A stretch of DNA of 64,000 bases from JANMAT01 sp031359995 (GTDB lineage: Bacteria > Actinomycetota > Acidimicrobiia > Acidimicrobiales > Ilumatobacteraceae). This document shows, in pieces, positions 25,620 to 34,099 of the stretch. Within the stretch, counting starts at the first letter, position 1; each line of letters begins with the position of its first letter. Where the stretch lies: the NCBI GenBank assembly GCA_031359995.1, contig JANMAT010000108.1, positions 51,561 through 115,560 on the forward strand. The letters are read 5' to 3'. Below the pieces are notes generated by a model that saw only the letters and a list, made by a program, of their open reading frames with translations, ran no database searches and was not told the DNA's origin. The translations under genes and the position numbers were made by a program.

Positions 25620-26648
25620 ATGAGACGGCCGATCCCGCAGCCGCACGTGATCGAACGCACGCCCATGTGGCGCGCCGCGTCGGTGGTGCTGGCGATGGCC
25701 GCCCTCATCACCGTGGCCGAGGGCTACGTGGCGCCCGACGGGCGCGTCGTCGGTGCGCTGCTCAGCGGTGTGTTCCCCGCGCTGGGCGCGCTCGTCGCGT
25801 GGCGCTTCGGCCCGCGGTTGCGCCCCCGCCCGTCGTTCGTGGTGGGTCGCGTGTTCCTCACCCTGTCGGTCGTGACCGTGTCCCAGTCGGTGTTCACGTG
25901 GCGCGACACGGCCGTGGGCGCGGCGATGGCCTTCCACTACGTGGTGGCCATCGTGTTCGCCGCCGTGTACTTCGACCGGCGTGAGGTCTACGAGACGCTG
26001 TCGCTCACCGGCGTGCTCTTCGGGCTGGTGCTGTTCTCCGACGGCTACACGGCGGCCGAGGTGCTGATCTGGACGCTCACGATGTTGGGTGTGTCGTCGT
26101 CGGGCCTGGTGATCCACGCCGTCGTGCGGCACATGCACGGCCTGTCGTACCGCGATGGTCTCACCGGCGCCTCGAACCGGCGGGCGTGGGACGTCGGCGT
26201 GGCCAACGCGGTCGACGAGCACAGTCGGGCCGGCCAGCCGTTGTCACTGCTGCTGGTCGACATCGACCACTTCAAGTCCATCAACGACAGCGACGGGCAC
26301 GAGGCCGGCGACCGCGTGCTGTGCGCCGCCGTCACGGTGTGGTCCGACCTCGTGCGGGCGTCGGACCTGCTGGCCCGCCTCGGCGGCGACGAGTTCGCGC
26401 TGCTCCTGCACCGGTGCGATACCGAGGCGGCGCTCCACCTCGCCGATCTGTTGTGCGCCGGCCTGCGGCGGGTCACCGGGGCGTCGTGCAGCATCGGTGC
26501 CGTCACGATGCGCTCGCAGGTCGGTGCGGCGGCGCTGTTGGCCGCGGCCGACGCCCAACTCTACGAAGCGAAGACCGCCGGGCGCAGCTGCGTGCGGGCC
26601 ACCGTGGTCGACGGCGGCGAGGAAGCCCGGGCGCCGCACGCCGTCTGA
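25620..26648 (+). CDS. Membrane-bound diguanylate cyclase (GGDEF)
   Basis: Makes cyclic di-GMP. The 342-residue protein has about six hydrophobic segments in the first 155 residues, forming a membrane sensor of unknown ligand. The GGDEF domain follows. The substrate and metal segment is LVDIDHFKSINDSDGHEAGD and the signature GGDEF lies at residues 255-259. RASD at 246-249, five residues before it, is an intact inhibitory I-site, so product feedback is expected. There is no EAL domain. ATG 25620 is the first start; ATG near 25662 would also keep the helices. Confidence 0.9.
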   Translation: MRRPIPQPHVIERTPMWRAASVVLAMAALITVAEGYVAPDGRVVGALLSGVFPALGALVAWRFGPRLRPRPSFVVGRVFLTLSVVTVSQSVFTWRDTAVGAAMAFHYVVAIVFAAVYFDRREVYETLSLTGVLFGLVLFSDGYTAAEVLIWTLTMLGVSSSGLVIHAVVRHMHGLSYRDGLTGASNRRAWDVGVANAVDEHSRAGQPLSLLLVDIDHFKSINDSDGHEAGDRVLCAAVTVWSDLVRASDLLARLGGDEFALLLHRCDTEAALHLADLLCAGLRRVTGASCSIGAVTMRSQVGAAALLAAADAQLYEAKTAGRSCVRATVVDGGEEARAPHAV

Positions 26649-26677
26649 GCGGCGCGACGCGCTCGGGTACGGGCGTC

Positions 26678-27268
26678 TCAGCGCGCCGGGGGCGGCCCGC
26701 TGACGATGCCCAGTGCGTTGGCCAAACGCTCGGCGGCCACGGCGACGTGGGCCGTGCCGAAGGTGCTGGCGTCGGGCAGCGACGCGCCCAGCAGTGCCGG
26801 GGGTAGCACCGGGTAGCCGGCGAGCCGGAAGCCCGCTGGCACCTCGTGCCAGTCGGCCCCGTCGAGGCAGAGCCAGCCGCGCCGCAGACGGGCCAGGGGC
26901 GAGCGCCCGAGCTGGTCGCGCACCTCGGCGACGGTGCCGTCCAGGTCGGCGAGCCAGGCCGTGCGATCGTCGCCGCCGACGTAGAGCGACCGCCCGACCC
27001 GTGACCGTGCGGCGTGGAGCCCCACGCGACCGATCACCGGTCGTACCTGCACCACGTCGATGCCCGCCGGCCACACGAGGATGTGGTCGACGACCGGTTC
27101 GGCTCCCGGCCGCAGCCGGGTCAGCACCCTGCCGTGGCCGGCCACGCGTTCACGCAGGATCCCGGCGAGGTCGGGCACGGATGACGAGGACGGCGTGGAC
27201 AGGGGCGGGGCCGCAGCCAGCGCGGTCTCCCGGAGCATCCCGACGTGCCGGAGCGGTTCGGCGGACAT
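26678..27268 (-). CDS. NERD-like domain protein with altered active-site positions
   Basis: A 196-residue soluble protein that resembles the NERD (nuclease-related) domain. The segments PVVDHILVWPAGIDVVQVRP, IGRVGLH and RSLYVGGDDRTAWLADL follow the family pattern of IDH(I/L)-hx-P-G-h-h-h-x-D-x-K and (L)YVGGRDR. The expected D-x-K of the nuclease core is replaced by Q-x-R, so catalysis is doubtful. ATG 27268 is preceded by GAGAGG. It converges on the GGDEF gene and is divergent from the deoxyribosyltransferase. The domain call is by eye and moderate. Confidence 0.6.
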   Translation of the reverse strand: MSAEPLRHVGMLRETALAAAPPLSTPSSSSVPDLAGILRERVAGHGRVLTRLRPGAEPVVDHILVWPAGIDVVQVRPVIGRVGLHAARSRVGRSLYVGGDDRTAWLADLDGTVAEVRDQLGRSPLARLRRGWLCLDGADWHEVPAGFRLAGYPVLPPALLGASLPDASTFGTAHVAVAAERLANALGIVSGPPPAR

Positions 27269-27382
27269 GGCCTCTCATCGGCCGCTCCGCCCAGAACTTG
27301 AGGAGTTCCTGAGGGAATGCCCGTTCGGCGGCGACGAACCGCGGGGCGGGGCCCGGGCCGAGGCCTGACGGCGCGACCCCAC

Positions 27383-27388
27383 TAGGGT
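27383..27388 (+). promoter_or_regulatory. -10 element TAGGGT, leaderless deoxyribosyltransferase start
   Basis: TAGGGT is followed by 8 bases and GTG 27397. It likely drives this gene and menA behind it. Confidence 0.5.
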
Positions 27389-27396
27389 GCCGAGCC

Positions 27397-27855
27397 GTGC
27401 GCGTGTACCTGGCCGGGCCCTTGTTCAGCGAGGCGGAGCGCGGCTACCTGGAGTCGGTCGCCGAACGGCTCGAGGCCGAGGGCATCGAGGTGTTCGTGCC
27501 GCACCGGCACACCATCGATCCGCTCACCCCGGCCAACGTGTTCGCCATCGACGCCGGTGGCGTTCGTGACGCCCACGCCGTGCTGGCGTGGCTCGACGGA
27601 CCGATGGTGGACGACGGCACCGCCTGTGAGATCGGCATGTTCGCCCAGCTGTGCGCCACCGACCCCGCCGCTCACGCCGGCATCGTGGGGCTGGTGACCG
27701 ACCTGCGCAGCTTCCGGCGCCATGCCGCCGGTCTACCCGACGCCGGCGTGAACCTGTTCGTGGCCGGTGCCATCGAAACGTGCGGCAAGGTCGCCCTGTC
27801 GCTCGACGGCGCCGTGGCCCAACTGCTGGCGTGGCGCACCGAGCGGGGTTGGTAG
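27397..27855 (+). CDS. Nucleoside 2-deoxyribosyltransferase family protein
   Basis: A 152-residue enzyme of the nucleoside deoxyribosyltransferase/DNMP hydrolase fold, which cleaves or transfers the N-glycosidic bond of (deoxy)nucleosides or nucleotides. The typical start MRVYLAGPLFSEAERGYLE and the catalytic-Glu region VDDGTACEIGMF are visible. GTG 27397 follows a TAGGGT hexamer by 8 bases. menA begins three bases after the stop, so the two genes share a transcript, although a functional link to menaquinone is not obvious. Confidence 0.85.
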   Translation: MRVYLAGPLFSEAERGYLESVAERLEAEGIEVFVPHRHTIDPLTPANVFAIDAGGVRDAHAVLAWLDGPMVDDGTACEIGMFAQLCATDPAAHAGIVGLVTDLRSFRRHAAGLPDAGVNLFVAGAIETCGKVALSLDGAVAQLLAWRTERGW

Positions 27856-27857
27856 CG

Positions 27858-28727
27858 GTGGCCAACCGTTGGGTGCTCGGCGCCCGCCCCCGCACGCTGC
27901 CCGCATCGGTGGTGCCGGTGGTCGTCGGTACCGCGGCGGCGTTCGGTCTCGGTTCCCACGTGTTCTGGTGGCGCGCGGTGGCCGCCGGCGTGGTCGCCCT
28001 GGCCCTGCAGATCGCCACGAACTACGCCAACGACTACAGCGACGGCGTGAAGGGCACCGACGACGGGCGTGTCGGCCCGGTGCGCCTGGTCGCCTCGGGC
28101 CTGGCGTCACCGGGCTCGGTGAAGCGGGCCGCGTTCGTTGCCTTCGGCGTGGCCGGCGTGGCCGGTGCCGCGCTGGCCCTGGCCACCACGCCGTGGCTCG
28201 TGGCCGTGGGTGCGGCGTCCATGCTGGCCGGTTGGTTCTACACGGGCGGACCGAAGCCCTACGGCTACCTCGGCCTGGGTGAAGTGTTCGTCTTCGTCTT
28301 CTTCGGCCTGGTGGCCACCGCAGGGTCCACCTTCGTGCAGGTCGAGCGGGTCACCGGGGTCGCGGTTATCGCCGGCTGCGCCATGGGCTGCCTGTCGTGC
28401 TCGCTGCTGGTCGTGAACAACCTGCGCGACATCCCCACCGACACGGTGGCGGGCAAGCGCACGTTGGCCGTGCGCCTGGGCGACGCCCGCACGCGCTGGT
28501 TCTACGTGGTGCTCGTGGCCGCGGCGTTCGCCTGCGCCGCCGGCATCGGGGTGTCCCGGCCGGGTGCGTTCGCCGCGCTGGCCGCCGTGGTGGTGGCGGT
28601 GCCGCCCGTGCGCATCGTGCGGGGCGGAGCCACGGGCCGGGCGCTCATCGCGGTGCTCGGGGGCACGGGCCGGCTGCAGCTCGTGTTCGGCCTGCTGCTG
28701 GCCCTCGGCGTCGGCCTCACGCGGTAG
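27858..28727 (+). CDS. menA: 1,4-dihydroxy-2-naphthoate polyprenyltransferase
   Basis: This membrane prenyltransferase attaches the isoprenoid tail in menaquinone synthesis. The 289-residue UbiA-family protein has about eight membrane helices. The first Asp-rich motif is NYANDYSDGVKGTDD, preceded by LGARPRTLPAS, the typical MenA opening. The second is NNLRDIPTDTVAGKRTLAVR. GTG 27858 lies two bases after the preceding stop. The 3' end overlaps the convergent menH by 11 bases. The MenA assignment is supported by menH, menD, menF and menG nearby. Confidence 0.93.
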   Translation: MANRWVLGARPRTLPASVVPVVVGTAAAFGLGSHVFWWRAVAAGVVALALQIATNYANDYSDGVKGTDDGRVGPVRLVASGLASPGSVKRAAFVAFGVAGVAGAALALATTPWLVAVGAASMLAGWFYTGGPKPYGYLGLGEVFVFVFFGLVATAGSTFVQVERVTGVAVIAGCAMGCLSCSLLVVNNLRDIPTDTVAGKRTLAVRLGDARTRWFYVVLVAAAFACAAGIGVSRPGAFAALAAVVVAVPPVRIVRGGATGRALIAVLGGTGRLQLVFGLLLALGVGLTR

Positions 28728-29475
28728 CGCTCAACCAGCCCCGCAGCAGCCACAGGAACGCGTCGGGCTGCTCGCTGTGGGCGGCGTGGCCGGCGTCGGG
28801 CACGGCGGCGAACGAGGCGTTGCGCCCGATGGCCGCGGCCAGGCGGCGGCCCAGCGTCACGAACTTGTGGTCGTCGGCGCCCGCCATCACCAGCACCGGC
28901 ATGGTCAGGCCGGCCAGCCGGTCCCACGTGGGCTCCTGGGTGCCGGCGCCGGCGCAGCGTAGCGACGACGCCAGACCGGCCGCGGTGTTGCGGGCCCGCT
29001 CGGCGCGGCCGGCAGGGTCGGCGGGCAGGCGGGCGAACATCGGCAGGCCGAGCCAGCGGTCGAGGAAGGCCTCCACTCCGTCGCGCTCGATGCTGTCGGC
29101 CAGTTCGTCGTCGCTGTGCCGCCGGGCGGCGCGCTCGTCGGCGTCCTCGATGCCGGCGGTGGCACCGAGCAGCACGAGCCGATCGACCACGTCGGGTCGG
29201 GCCAGCGCGGTGTGCAGGCACATGCGCCCACCCATCGAGTAGCCGATGAACGTGGCCGGGCCGTGCTCGGCGAGCAGCGCGCCGGCCTGCCCCAGGTCGG
29301 CGGTGATGTCGCTCGCCCCGCCGTGGCCGGGCGCGTCGGGCGTGAGGACCTCGTGGTCGTCGGCGAGGTCGTCGGCCACGGCGCCCCACGACCGGCCGGT
29401 CTGGGTGAACCCGTGGGCGAGGACGAGTCGGGGGCCGTGGCCCCGGCGTTCGGTGGCGAGGCTCAGATCTCGCAC
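28717..29475 (-). CDS. menH: Alpha/beta hydrolase, probable SHCHC synthase MenH
   Basis: Probable 2-succinyl-6-hydroxy-2,4-cyclohexadiene-1-carboxylate synthase, the step after MenD. The 252-residue protein has the oxyanion-region motif LVLAHGFTQTGRSWG, the nucleophile elbow FIGYSMGGRMCLHTAL (a GYSMGGR form common in MenH) and a late His in PDAGHAAHSEQP. GTG 29475 overlaps the end of the DsbA-like gene by 13 bases, so translation is likely coupled to it. The alternative is a generic hydrolase; the neighbourhood supports MenH. Confidence 0.8.
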   Translation of the reverse strand: MRDLSLATERRGHGPRLVLAHGFTQTGRSWGAVADDLADDHEVLTPDAPGHGGASDITADLGQAGALLAEHGPATFIGYSMGGRMCLHTALARPDVVDRLVLLGATAGIEDADERAARRHSDDELADSIERDGVEAFLDRWLGLPMFARLPADPAGRAERARNTAAGLASSLRCAGAGTQEPTWDRLAGLTMPVLVMAGADDHKFVTLGRRLAAAIGRNASFAAVPDAGHAAHSEQPDAFLWLLRGWLSATA

Positions 29476-30170
29476 GCCTCGTCGGTGCAGGCGTTCGCCG
29501 CCGAAGCGGCCGCCTCGGCCGCTTCCTGGGCGAAGAGCTGCTCGACGCGCTGGAAGGCCCGCAGGAACAGCTCGGGCTCCTGGGCGCCGGGGATCGCCCA
29601 ACGGCCTGCAAACACGAACGTGGGCACCGCGGTGATGTCGAGCTCGTTGGCCTGGGCGATCTCGGCCCGGGTCTCGGCCACGCCCTCGTCGCTCTCCAAC
29701 AGGGCACGGGCCCGCTCGCCGTTCATGCCGGCCGCCTCGGCCAGCTCGACGAGGGTGTCGGTGTCGCCCACGTTCTGGCCGTCGACGAAGTAGGCCTGTA
29801 GCAGGCGCTCCTTCAGGGCCGACTGGGTGGCCAGCCCGGACTCGGCCTCGGCCAGGCCGAGCAGGCGGTGGGCGGCCAGCGTGTTGGCCCGCACGGCGCG
29901 GTCCATGCGGAAGCCGAGGCCCACCTGGGCGGCCACGTTGGTGACGTTGTCGATGATGGCGGCCGCCCGTTCGGGTCCCCCGAACTTCTTGGCGTAGGCC
30001 TCGGCCACCGGGGTGGCCGAGCCGGGAGGGGCGGTCGGGTCGAGCTGGTACGGGCGCCACACGACCTCGACGTCGTCGCGTCCCTCGTACTGCTCGAGGG
30101 CGGCTTCGAACTTGCGTTTGCCGATGTAGCACCAGGGGCAGACCACGTCGGACCAGATCTCGACTCGCAT
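29463..30170 (-). CDS. DsbA/FrnE-family thiol oxidoreductase
   Basis: A 235-residue cytoplasmic DsbA-like protein of the FrnE type. The active-site dithiol is in VEIWSDVVCPWCYIGKRKFE, and the cis-Pro segment is ITAVPTFVFAGRWAIPGAQ. The C-terminus carries a second cysteine pair in NACTDEACEI, as in some FrnE proteins. There is no signal peptide. ATG 30170 follows TATCGT by 8 bases. It overlaps menH downstream and is divergent from menD with only 23 bases between start codons. A direct role in menaquinone synthesis is not implied by the sequence. Confidence 0.88.
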   Translation of the reverse strand: MRVEIWSDVVCPWCYIGKRKFEAALEQYEGRDDVEVVWRPYQLDPTAPPGSATPVAEAYAKKFGGPERAAAIIDNVTNVAAQVGLGFRMDRAVRANTLAAHRLLGLAEAESGLATQSALKERLLQAYFVDGQNVGDTDTLVELAEAAGMNGERARALLESDEGVAETRAEIAQANELDITAVPTFVFAGRWAIPGAQEPELFLRAFQRVEQLFAQEAAEAAASAANACTDEACEI

Positions 30171-30178
30171 CGCCTGCC

Positions 30179-30184
30179 ACGATA
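30179..30184 (-). promoter_or_regulatory. -10 element TATCGT, leaderless DsbA-like start
   Basis: On the minus strand TATCGT is followed by 8 bases and ATG 30170. It lies inside the 23-base gap shared with menD. Confidence 0.4.
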
Positions 30185-30193
30185 GGCGCTCGT

Positions 30194-31915
30194 ATGACCG
30201 ATCCCGTCGCCGCAAGCCCGCCCGTGACCGTGACCGCCACGTTCTGCGCCACGTTGGTCGACGAGTGGGTTCGCCACGGTGTCGCTCACGCCATGGTCGC
30301 GCCTGGCTCGCGCTCCACGCCGCTGGCCCTCGCGCTGGCCGCCCGCGGCGATCTCCGCGTCCACGTGTTCCACGACGAGCGCTCGGCCGCCTTCGCCGCG
30401 CTCGGGATCGGGCGAGCCACCGGCATGCCCGCGGTGCTGCTGTGCACCAGCGGCACGGCCGCGGCGAACTTCCACCCCGCGGTGATCGAGGCGCACCAGG
30501 GGAACGTGCCCCTCGTCGTCGGCACCGCCGACCGCCCGCCCGAGCTGCGTGACGTGGCCGCGCCCCAGACCATCGACCAGGTCGGCCTGTATGGCAGCGC
30601 GGTGCGCTGGTTCTGCGATCCGGGCGTGCCCGACGACGCCGTGCGCGACACGTGGCGCTCGCTGGCGGCGCGCGCCGTGCTCGATGCCCGCGGGCCCCGC
30701 CCCGGGCCGGTGCAGCTAAACCTGCCGTTCCGCGATCCGCTGGTGGGCACGCCGGGCGAGCTGCCGCCGGCCCGGGTCGACGGGTGGCACCGCGCCCTCG
30801 TGGGCGACCGCGTGCTCGACGACGACGCGCTCGCCGCGCTCGCCGCGGTGCTCGACCAGCAGCGCGGCGCCATCGTGGCCGGCGCCGGGGCGGGCGACCC
30901 GTCGGCGATCCACGCGTTCGCCGAATCGGTCGGCTGGCCGGTGCTGGCCGACCCGCGCTCGGGTTGCCGCCGCCCCGGCCGCGCCACCGTGGCCGCGTTC
31001 GATGCGATCCTGCGCCACGCTGCTTTCGCCCGCGACCACGCACCGGCGGTGGTGCTGCGGCTCGGCTTCCCGCCGGCGTCGAAGGTGCTGAACCAGTGGA
31101 TCACCGCGTCCGGTGCGGTGCAGGTGCAGGTGCACGCGTCGGCCCAGTGGATCGACCCCGACCGTCTCGTCGCCACGCGGGTGGTGGCCGACCCCTCGGT
31201 GCTGTGCGCCGCTCTCACCGGTCGGGTGCGCGGCGCCACCGGCACCACGTGGGCGGCGCGCTGGCGCCACGCCGAGCAGCGGGCCCAGGCCGCGCTCGAC
31301 GCCGCCGTCTCGTCGCCGGCTCACCTCACCGAGCCGGCGGTGTCGCGCACGCTCACCGCGGCGTTGCCCGACGGCGCCGCGTTGGTGGTGTCGTCGTCCA
31401 TGCCGGTGCGCGATGTGGAGTGGTACGGCGTGGTCCGCGACGGCCTCACGGTGCACGCCAACCGCGGCGCCAACGGCATCGACGGTGTGGTGTCCACCGC
31501 GGTCGGCGTGGCGCTGGCGTCGCCGGCCACGCCGACGGCGTTGCTCATCGGCGACCTCGCCTTCCTGCACGACGCCAGCGGGCTGCTGGCGTTGCGAGGA
31601 CGCGACCTGAACCTCACCATCGTCGTGGTCGACAACCGGGGCGGCGCCATCTTCAGCTTCCTGCCCCAGAAGGCGATGCTGCCCGCCGATCGCTACGAGC
31701 AGCTGTTCGGCACGCCGGCCGACACCGACCCGGCCGCGGTCGCCGCGGCCCACGGGCTCGACGTGCAGGAGGTCGCCACCGTGGCCGACCTGCGCGCCGC
31801 CGTGGCCCACGCCACCGAACGCCAGGGGGTGCGCGTGCTGGTCGTGCGATCCGACCGCGATCGCAACGTGGCCGACCACGACGCCCTGCACCGCGCCGTG
31901 GCCGCCGCCCTCTGA
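30194..31915 (+). CDS. menD: 2-succinyl-5-enolpyruvyl-6-hydroxy-3-cyclohexene-1-carboxylate synthase
   Basis: A thiamine-diphosphate enzyme that condenses isochorismate with 2-oxoglutarate. The 573-residue protein has the MenD signature VAPGSRSTPLALALAARGD, the Glu-containing LLCTSGTAAANFHPAV, and ANRGANGIDGVVSTAVGVAL with the ThDP/Mg segment IGDLAFLHD. The length is normal. ATG 30194 has no ribosome binding site and only 23 bases separate it from the divergent DsbA-like start, so a leaderless or overlapping promoter is likely. Confidence 0.95.
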   Translation: MTDPVAASPPVTVTATFCATLVDEWVRHGVAHAMVAPGSRSTPLALALAARGDLRVHVFHDERSAAFAALGIGRATGMPAVLLCTSGTAAANFHPAVIEAHQGNVPLVVGTADRPPELRDVAAPQTIDQVGLYGSAVRWFCDPGVPDDAVRDTWRSLAARAVLDARGPRPGPVQLNLPFRDPLVGTPGELPPARVDGWHRALVGDRVLDDDALAALAAVLDQQRGAIVAGAGAGDPSAIHAFAESVGWPVLADPRSGCRRPGRATVAAFDAILRHAAFARDHAPAVVLRLGFPPASKVLNQWITASGAVQVQVHASAQWIDPDRLVATRVVADPSVLCAALTGRVRGATGTTWAARWRHAEQRAQAALDAAVSSPAHLTEPAVSRTLTAALPDGAALVVSSSMPVRDVEWYGVVRDGLTVHANRGANGIDGVVSTAVGVALASPATPTALLIGDLAFLHDASGLLALRGRDLNLTIVVVDNRGGAIFSFLPQKAMLPADRYEQLFGTPADTDPAAVAAAHGLDVQEVATVADLRAAVAHATERQGVRVLVVRSDRDRNVADHDALHRAVAAAL

Positions 31916-31950
31916 TCGCCCGCCCCACGGGCGTGGCAGCGCCGGTCACC

Positions 31951-32005
31951 GTTGTTCTGGGCAGCGAAAGCGTTGTCCAGCAACCCCTTCGCTGCCCAGA
32001 ACAAC
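31951..32005. repeat. Perfect 18-bp inverted repeat between menD and menF
   Basis: Arms GTTGTTCTGGGCAGCGAA (31951-31968) and its exact complement (31988-32005) enclose 19 bases. The loop can form an inner GTTG/CAAC stem. No T tract follows on either strand. It lies in the 175-base gap between the convergent menD and menF genes, so it may be a bidirectional terminator or a small repeat family member. No other coding signal was seen in this gap. Confidence 0.7.
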
Positions 32006-32090
32006 AAACGAGACATCGCACCCAACCGGGCCAGGCGTGCTGCAGGAGCTCGAGGGGCTCTCCCGAACCGAGTACCGACCGATGGTCGCG

Positions 32091-33302
32091 TCAGGCTCGC
32101 ACGATGGCCGACAGCATGGCCTGGAGCTTGGCCTGGGTCTCGGCCAGTTCCAGGTCGGGGTCGCTGGCGGCCACGATGCCGCCGCCGGCGAACAGGCGGG
32201 CGCTGCGGCGGTCGGCCGACAGCTCGGCGCACCGGATGGCCACCGCCCAGGTGCCGTTGCCCTCGGCATCGACCCAGCCGACGGCCCCGCCGTAGCGACC
32301 CCGCTCGAAGCCTTCCACCGCGGTGATGAGCGCGATCGCCTCGGCGCGCGGGTGGCCGCCGAGCGCCGGGGTGGGCAGCAGCAGGCGGGCCAGCTCCACG
32401 ACCGTCGGGGCCGGCTTCGAGAGGCGGCCCTCCATGGCGGTGCCCAGGTGCTGCACGTTGGCCACCTGCACGATGGAGGGCTCCTCCTCCCAGTCGAGGT
32501 AGCTGCAGTACGGGACGAGCGCGTCGTACACGACGTCGATCACGACGCGGTGCTCCACCTGGTCCTTCATCGACGCGATCAGGTTGGCGGCCACGCGCGC
32601 GTCGTGGGTCGGGTCGCCGGTGCGCGGTGCGGTGCCGGCCAGCGGGTGCGAGCGCACCACGTCGCCCCGTCGCTCCACGAGCAGTTCGGGGCTGGCACCG
32701 ATGAACCCGTCGATCGAGTACCGGTAGCTCGACCCGAAGCTGGCCCGCAGCCGCAGCAGGACGCCGTGCACGTCGAGCGGTTCGTCGCACTCCACGAACA
32801 CGTCGCGGGCGATCACCGCCTTGAGCAGCTCGCCCTGCTTCACCGCGTCGCGTGCGGCGGCGACGGCGGCCAGGTACGTGGGCACGGACACGCCGGGGCG
32901 GATGCGGAACGCGTCGGCGCGCGGGCGAGGCGCCGGCGGCGGCACCAGCAGCTGCTCCGCGTCGATCGGGGCCAGCCCGTCGCCGTCGATCGTGGTGACC
33001 CAGCGCTCGCCACCGGGGCCCTTGCCGACCACGAGCCGGGGCACCACCAGCTCGGCCGGCGCGCCGGGCAGGAAGGGCAGGCAGCCGATGGCCACCGGTC
33101 CGGCGCCGGTGACACCCATGGTGTCGTCGTGGGGGATCGAGGCCAGCAGCGCGGCGGCCTCGTCGACCGGTACGCGCATCGCTTCGCCCCGGCCGGCCAG
33201 GCCGACACCGTCGCGCACGAACAGCATCCCGTCGGCGGCGGCCACGCCGTTCAGGTCGACGTCGGTGGCCAGCGGCCGGGTGGTGGCGCGCAACGAGCCC
33301 AC
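32091..33302 (-). CDS. menF: Isochorismate synthase
   Basis: A chorismate-utilising enzyme of 403 residues that feeds isochorismate to MenD. The family motifs are KAVIARDVFVECDEPL, SIDGFIGASPELLVER, SHPLAGTAPRTGDP, the catalytic LPTPALGGHPRAEA, and the C-terminal RLFAGGGIVAASDPDLELAE. GTG 33302 lies five bases after the menG stop on the same strand, so menG-menF form a unit. Salicylate synthase or EntC are alternatives; adjacency to menD and menG supports MenF. Confidence 0.9.
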   Translation of the reverse strand: MGSLRATTRPLATDVDLNGVAAADGMLFVRDGVGLAGRGEAMRVPVDEAAALLASIPHDDTMGVTGAGPVAIGCLPFLPGAPAELVVPRLVVGKGPGGERWVTTIDGDGLAPIDAEQLLVPPPAPRPRADAFRIRPGVSVPTYLAAVAAARDAVKQGELLKAVIARDVFVECDEPLDVHGVLLRLRASFGSSYRYSIDGFIGASPELLVERRGDVVRSHPLAGTAPRTGDPTHDARVAANLIASMKDQVEHRVVIDVVYDALVPYCSYLDWEEEPSIVQVANVQHLGTAMEGRLSKPAPTVVELARLLLPTPALGGHPRAEAIALITAVEGFERGRYGGAVGWVDAEGNGTWAVAIRCAELSADRRSARLFAGGGIVAASDPDLELAETQAKLQAMLSAIVRA

Positions 33303-33307
33303 CGCGG

Positions 33308-34006
33308 TCAGCCCCGGGTGCCGGTGAGCAGCTGGGTGATACCCCCCGACAGCAGTTGGCGCCGGGCGCCGGGGAACCCGGCCGCGGCCAGGCGGGCCAT
33401 CATGGCGTCGGGCTGGGGCAGGTAGGCGACGCTGCGGGGCAGGTAGCGGTAGGCGGCGCCGTCGGACAGCAGGGCCCCGACCTTGGGCACGACCTTGCCG
33501 AAGTAGATGGCGTGCCCGGTGCGCAGCACCGGGTTGGCCGGCGTGGCCACGTCGAGCAGGGCGATGCGGCCGCCGGGGCGCACGACGCGGCCGAGCTCGT
33601 CGAAGAACGCGCCCAGGTCGACGAAGTTGCGCAGGGCGAAGCCACACGACACGCCGTCGACCGAGCGGTCGGGGAGCGGCAGGCGCAGCACGTCGGCCTG
33701 CACCCGCGGTGAACCCGAGCGGTCGTTGGCCAGCATGCCGAACGACAGGTCGACGCTGATCGGGCGCAGCCCGGCCTTGGCCAGGTCGATGCACAGGTCG
33801 CCGGTGCCCGAGGCGAGGTCGAGCACGGTCGAGCCGGCGGCCAGGCCGAGCGAGCGCACCGCCTTGCGGCGCCAGCCGACGTCCATGCGGAAGGTCATCA
33901 CCCGGTTCACCAGGTCGTAGCGGGGCGCGATGGCGTCGAACATGTCGCGCACCGCCCGCACCTTCTCGTCGCCGGTCGGCAGCTCGTCGCGATCCCAGGT
34001 CTTCAC
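33308..34006 (-). CDS. menG: Demethylmenaquinone methyltransferase
   Basis: The SAM-dependent methyltransferase of the last menaquinone step. The 232-residue protein has the MenG/UbiE opening VRDMFDAIAPRYDLVNRVM, the SAM-binding motif VLDLASGTGDLCIDLA and the block GFALRNFVDLGAFFDELGRV. GTG 34006 is chosen because TAGCCT lies 7 bases upstream; an ATG at 34045 would place the start before the -10. It is divergent from the 2OG oxygenase gene and upstream of menF. Confidence 0.93.
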   Translation of the reverse strand: MKTWDRDELPTGDEKVRAVRDMFDAIAPRYDLVNRVMTFRMDVGWRRKAVRSLGLAAGSTVLDLASGTGDLCIDLAKAGLRPISVDLSFGMLANDRSGSPRVQADVLRLPLPDRSVDGVSCGFALRNFVDLGAFFDELGRVVRPGGRIALLDVATPANPVLRTGHAIYFGKVVPKVGALLSDGAAYRYLPRSVAYLPQPDAMMARLAAAGFPGARRQLLSGGITQLLTGTRG

Positions 34007-34013
34007 TGCGCCG

Positions 34014-34019
34014 AGGCTA
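34014..34019 (-). promoter_or_regulatory. -10 element TAGCCT, leaderless menG start
   Basis: On the minus strand TAGCCT is followed by 7 bases and GTG 34006. The same hexamer and spacing serve the divergent gene. Confidence 0.5.
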
Positions 34020-34086
34020 GGCGGGGCCGCCGGGCCGCGGAGCATCAAGGTAGGGCGGCACCCGGCACACGGGCACGGCCGCTCGC

Positions 34087-34092
34087 TAGCCT
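34087..34092 (+). promoter_or_regulatory. -10 element TAGCCT, leaderless oxygenase start
   Basis: TAGCCT is followed by 7 bases and GTG 34100, a mirror of the menG promoter in the same 93-base gap. Confidence 0.5.
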
Positions 34093-34099
34093 GCCGACG

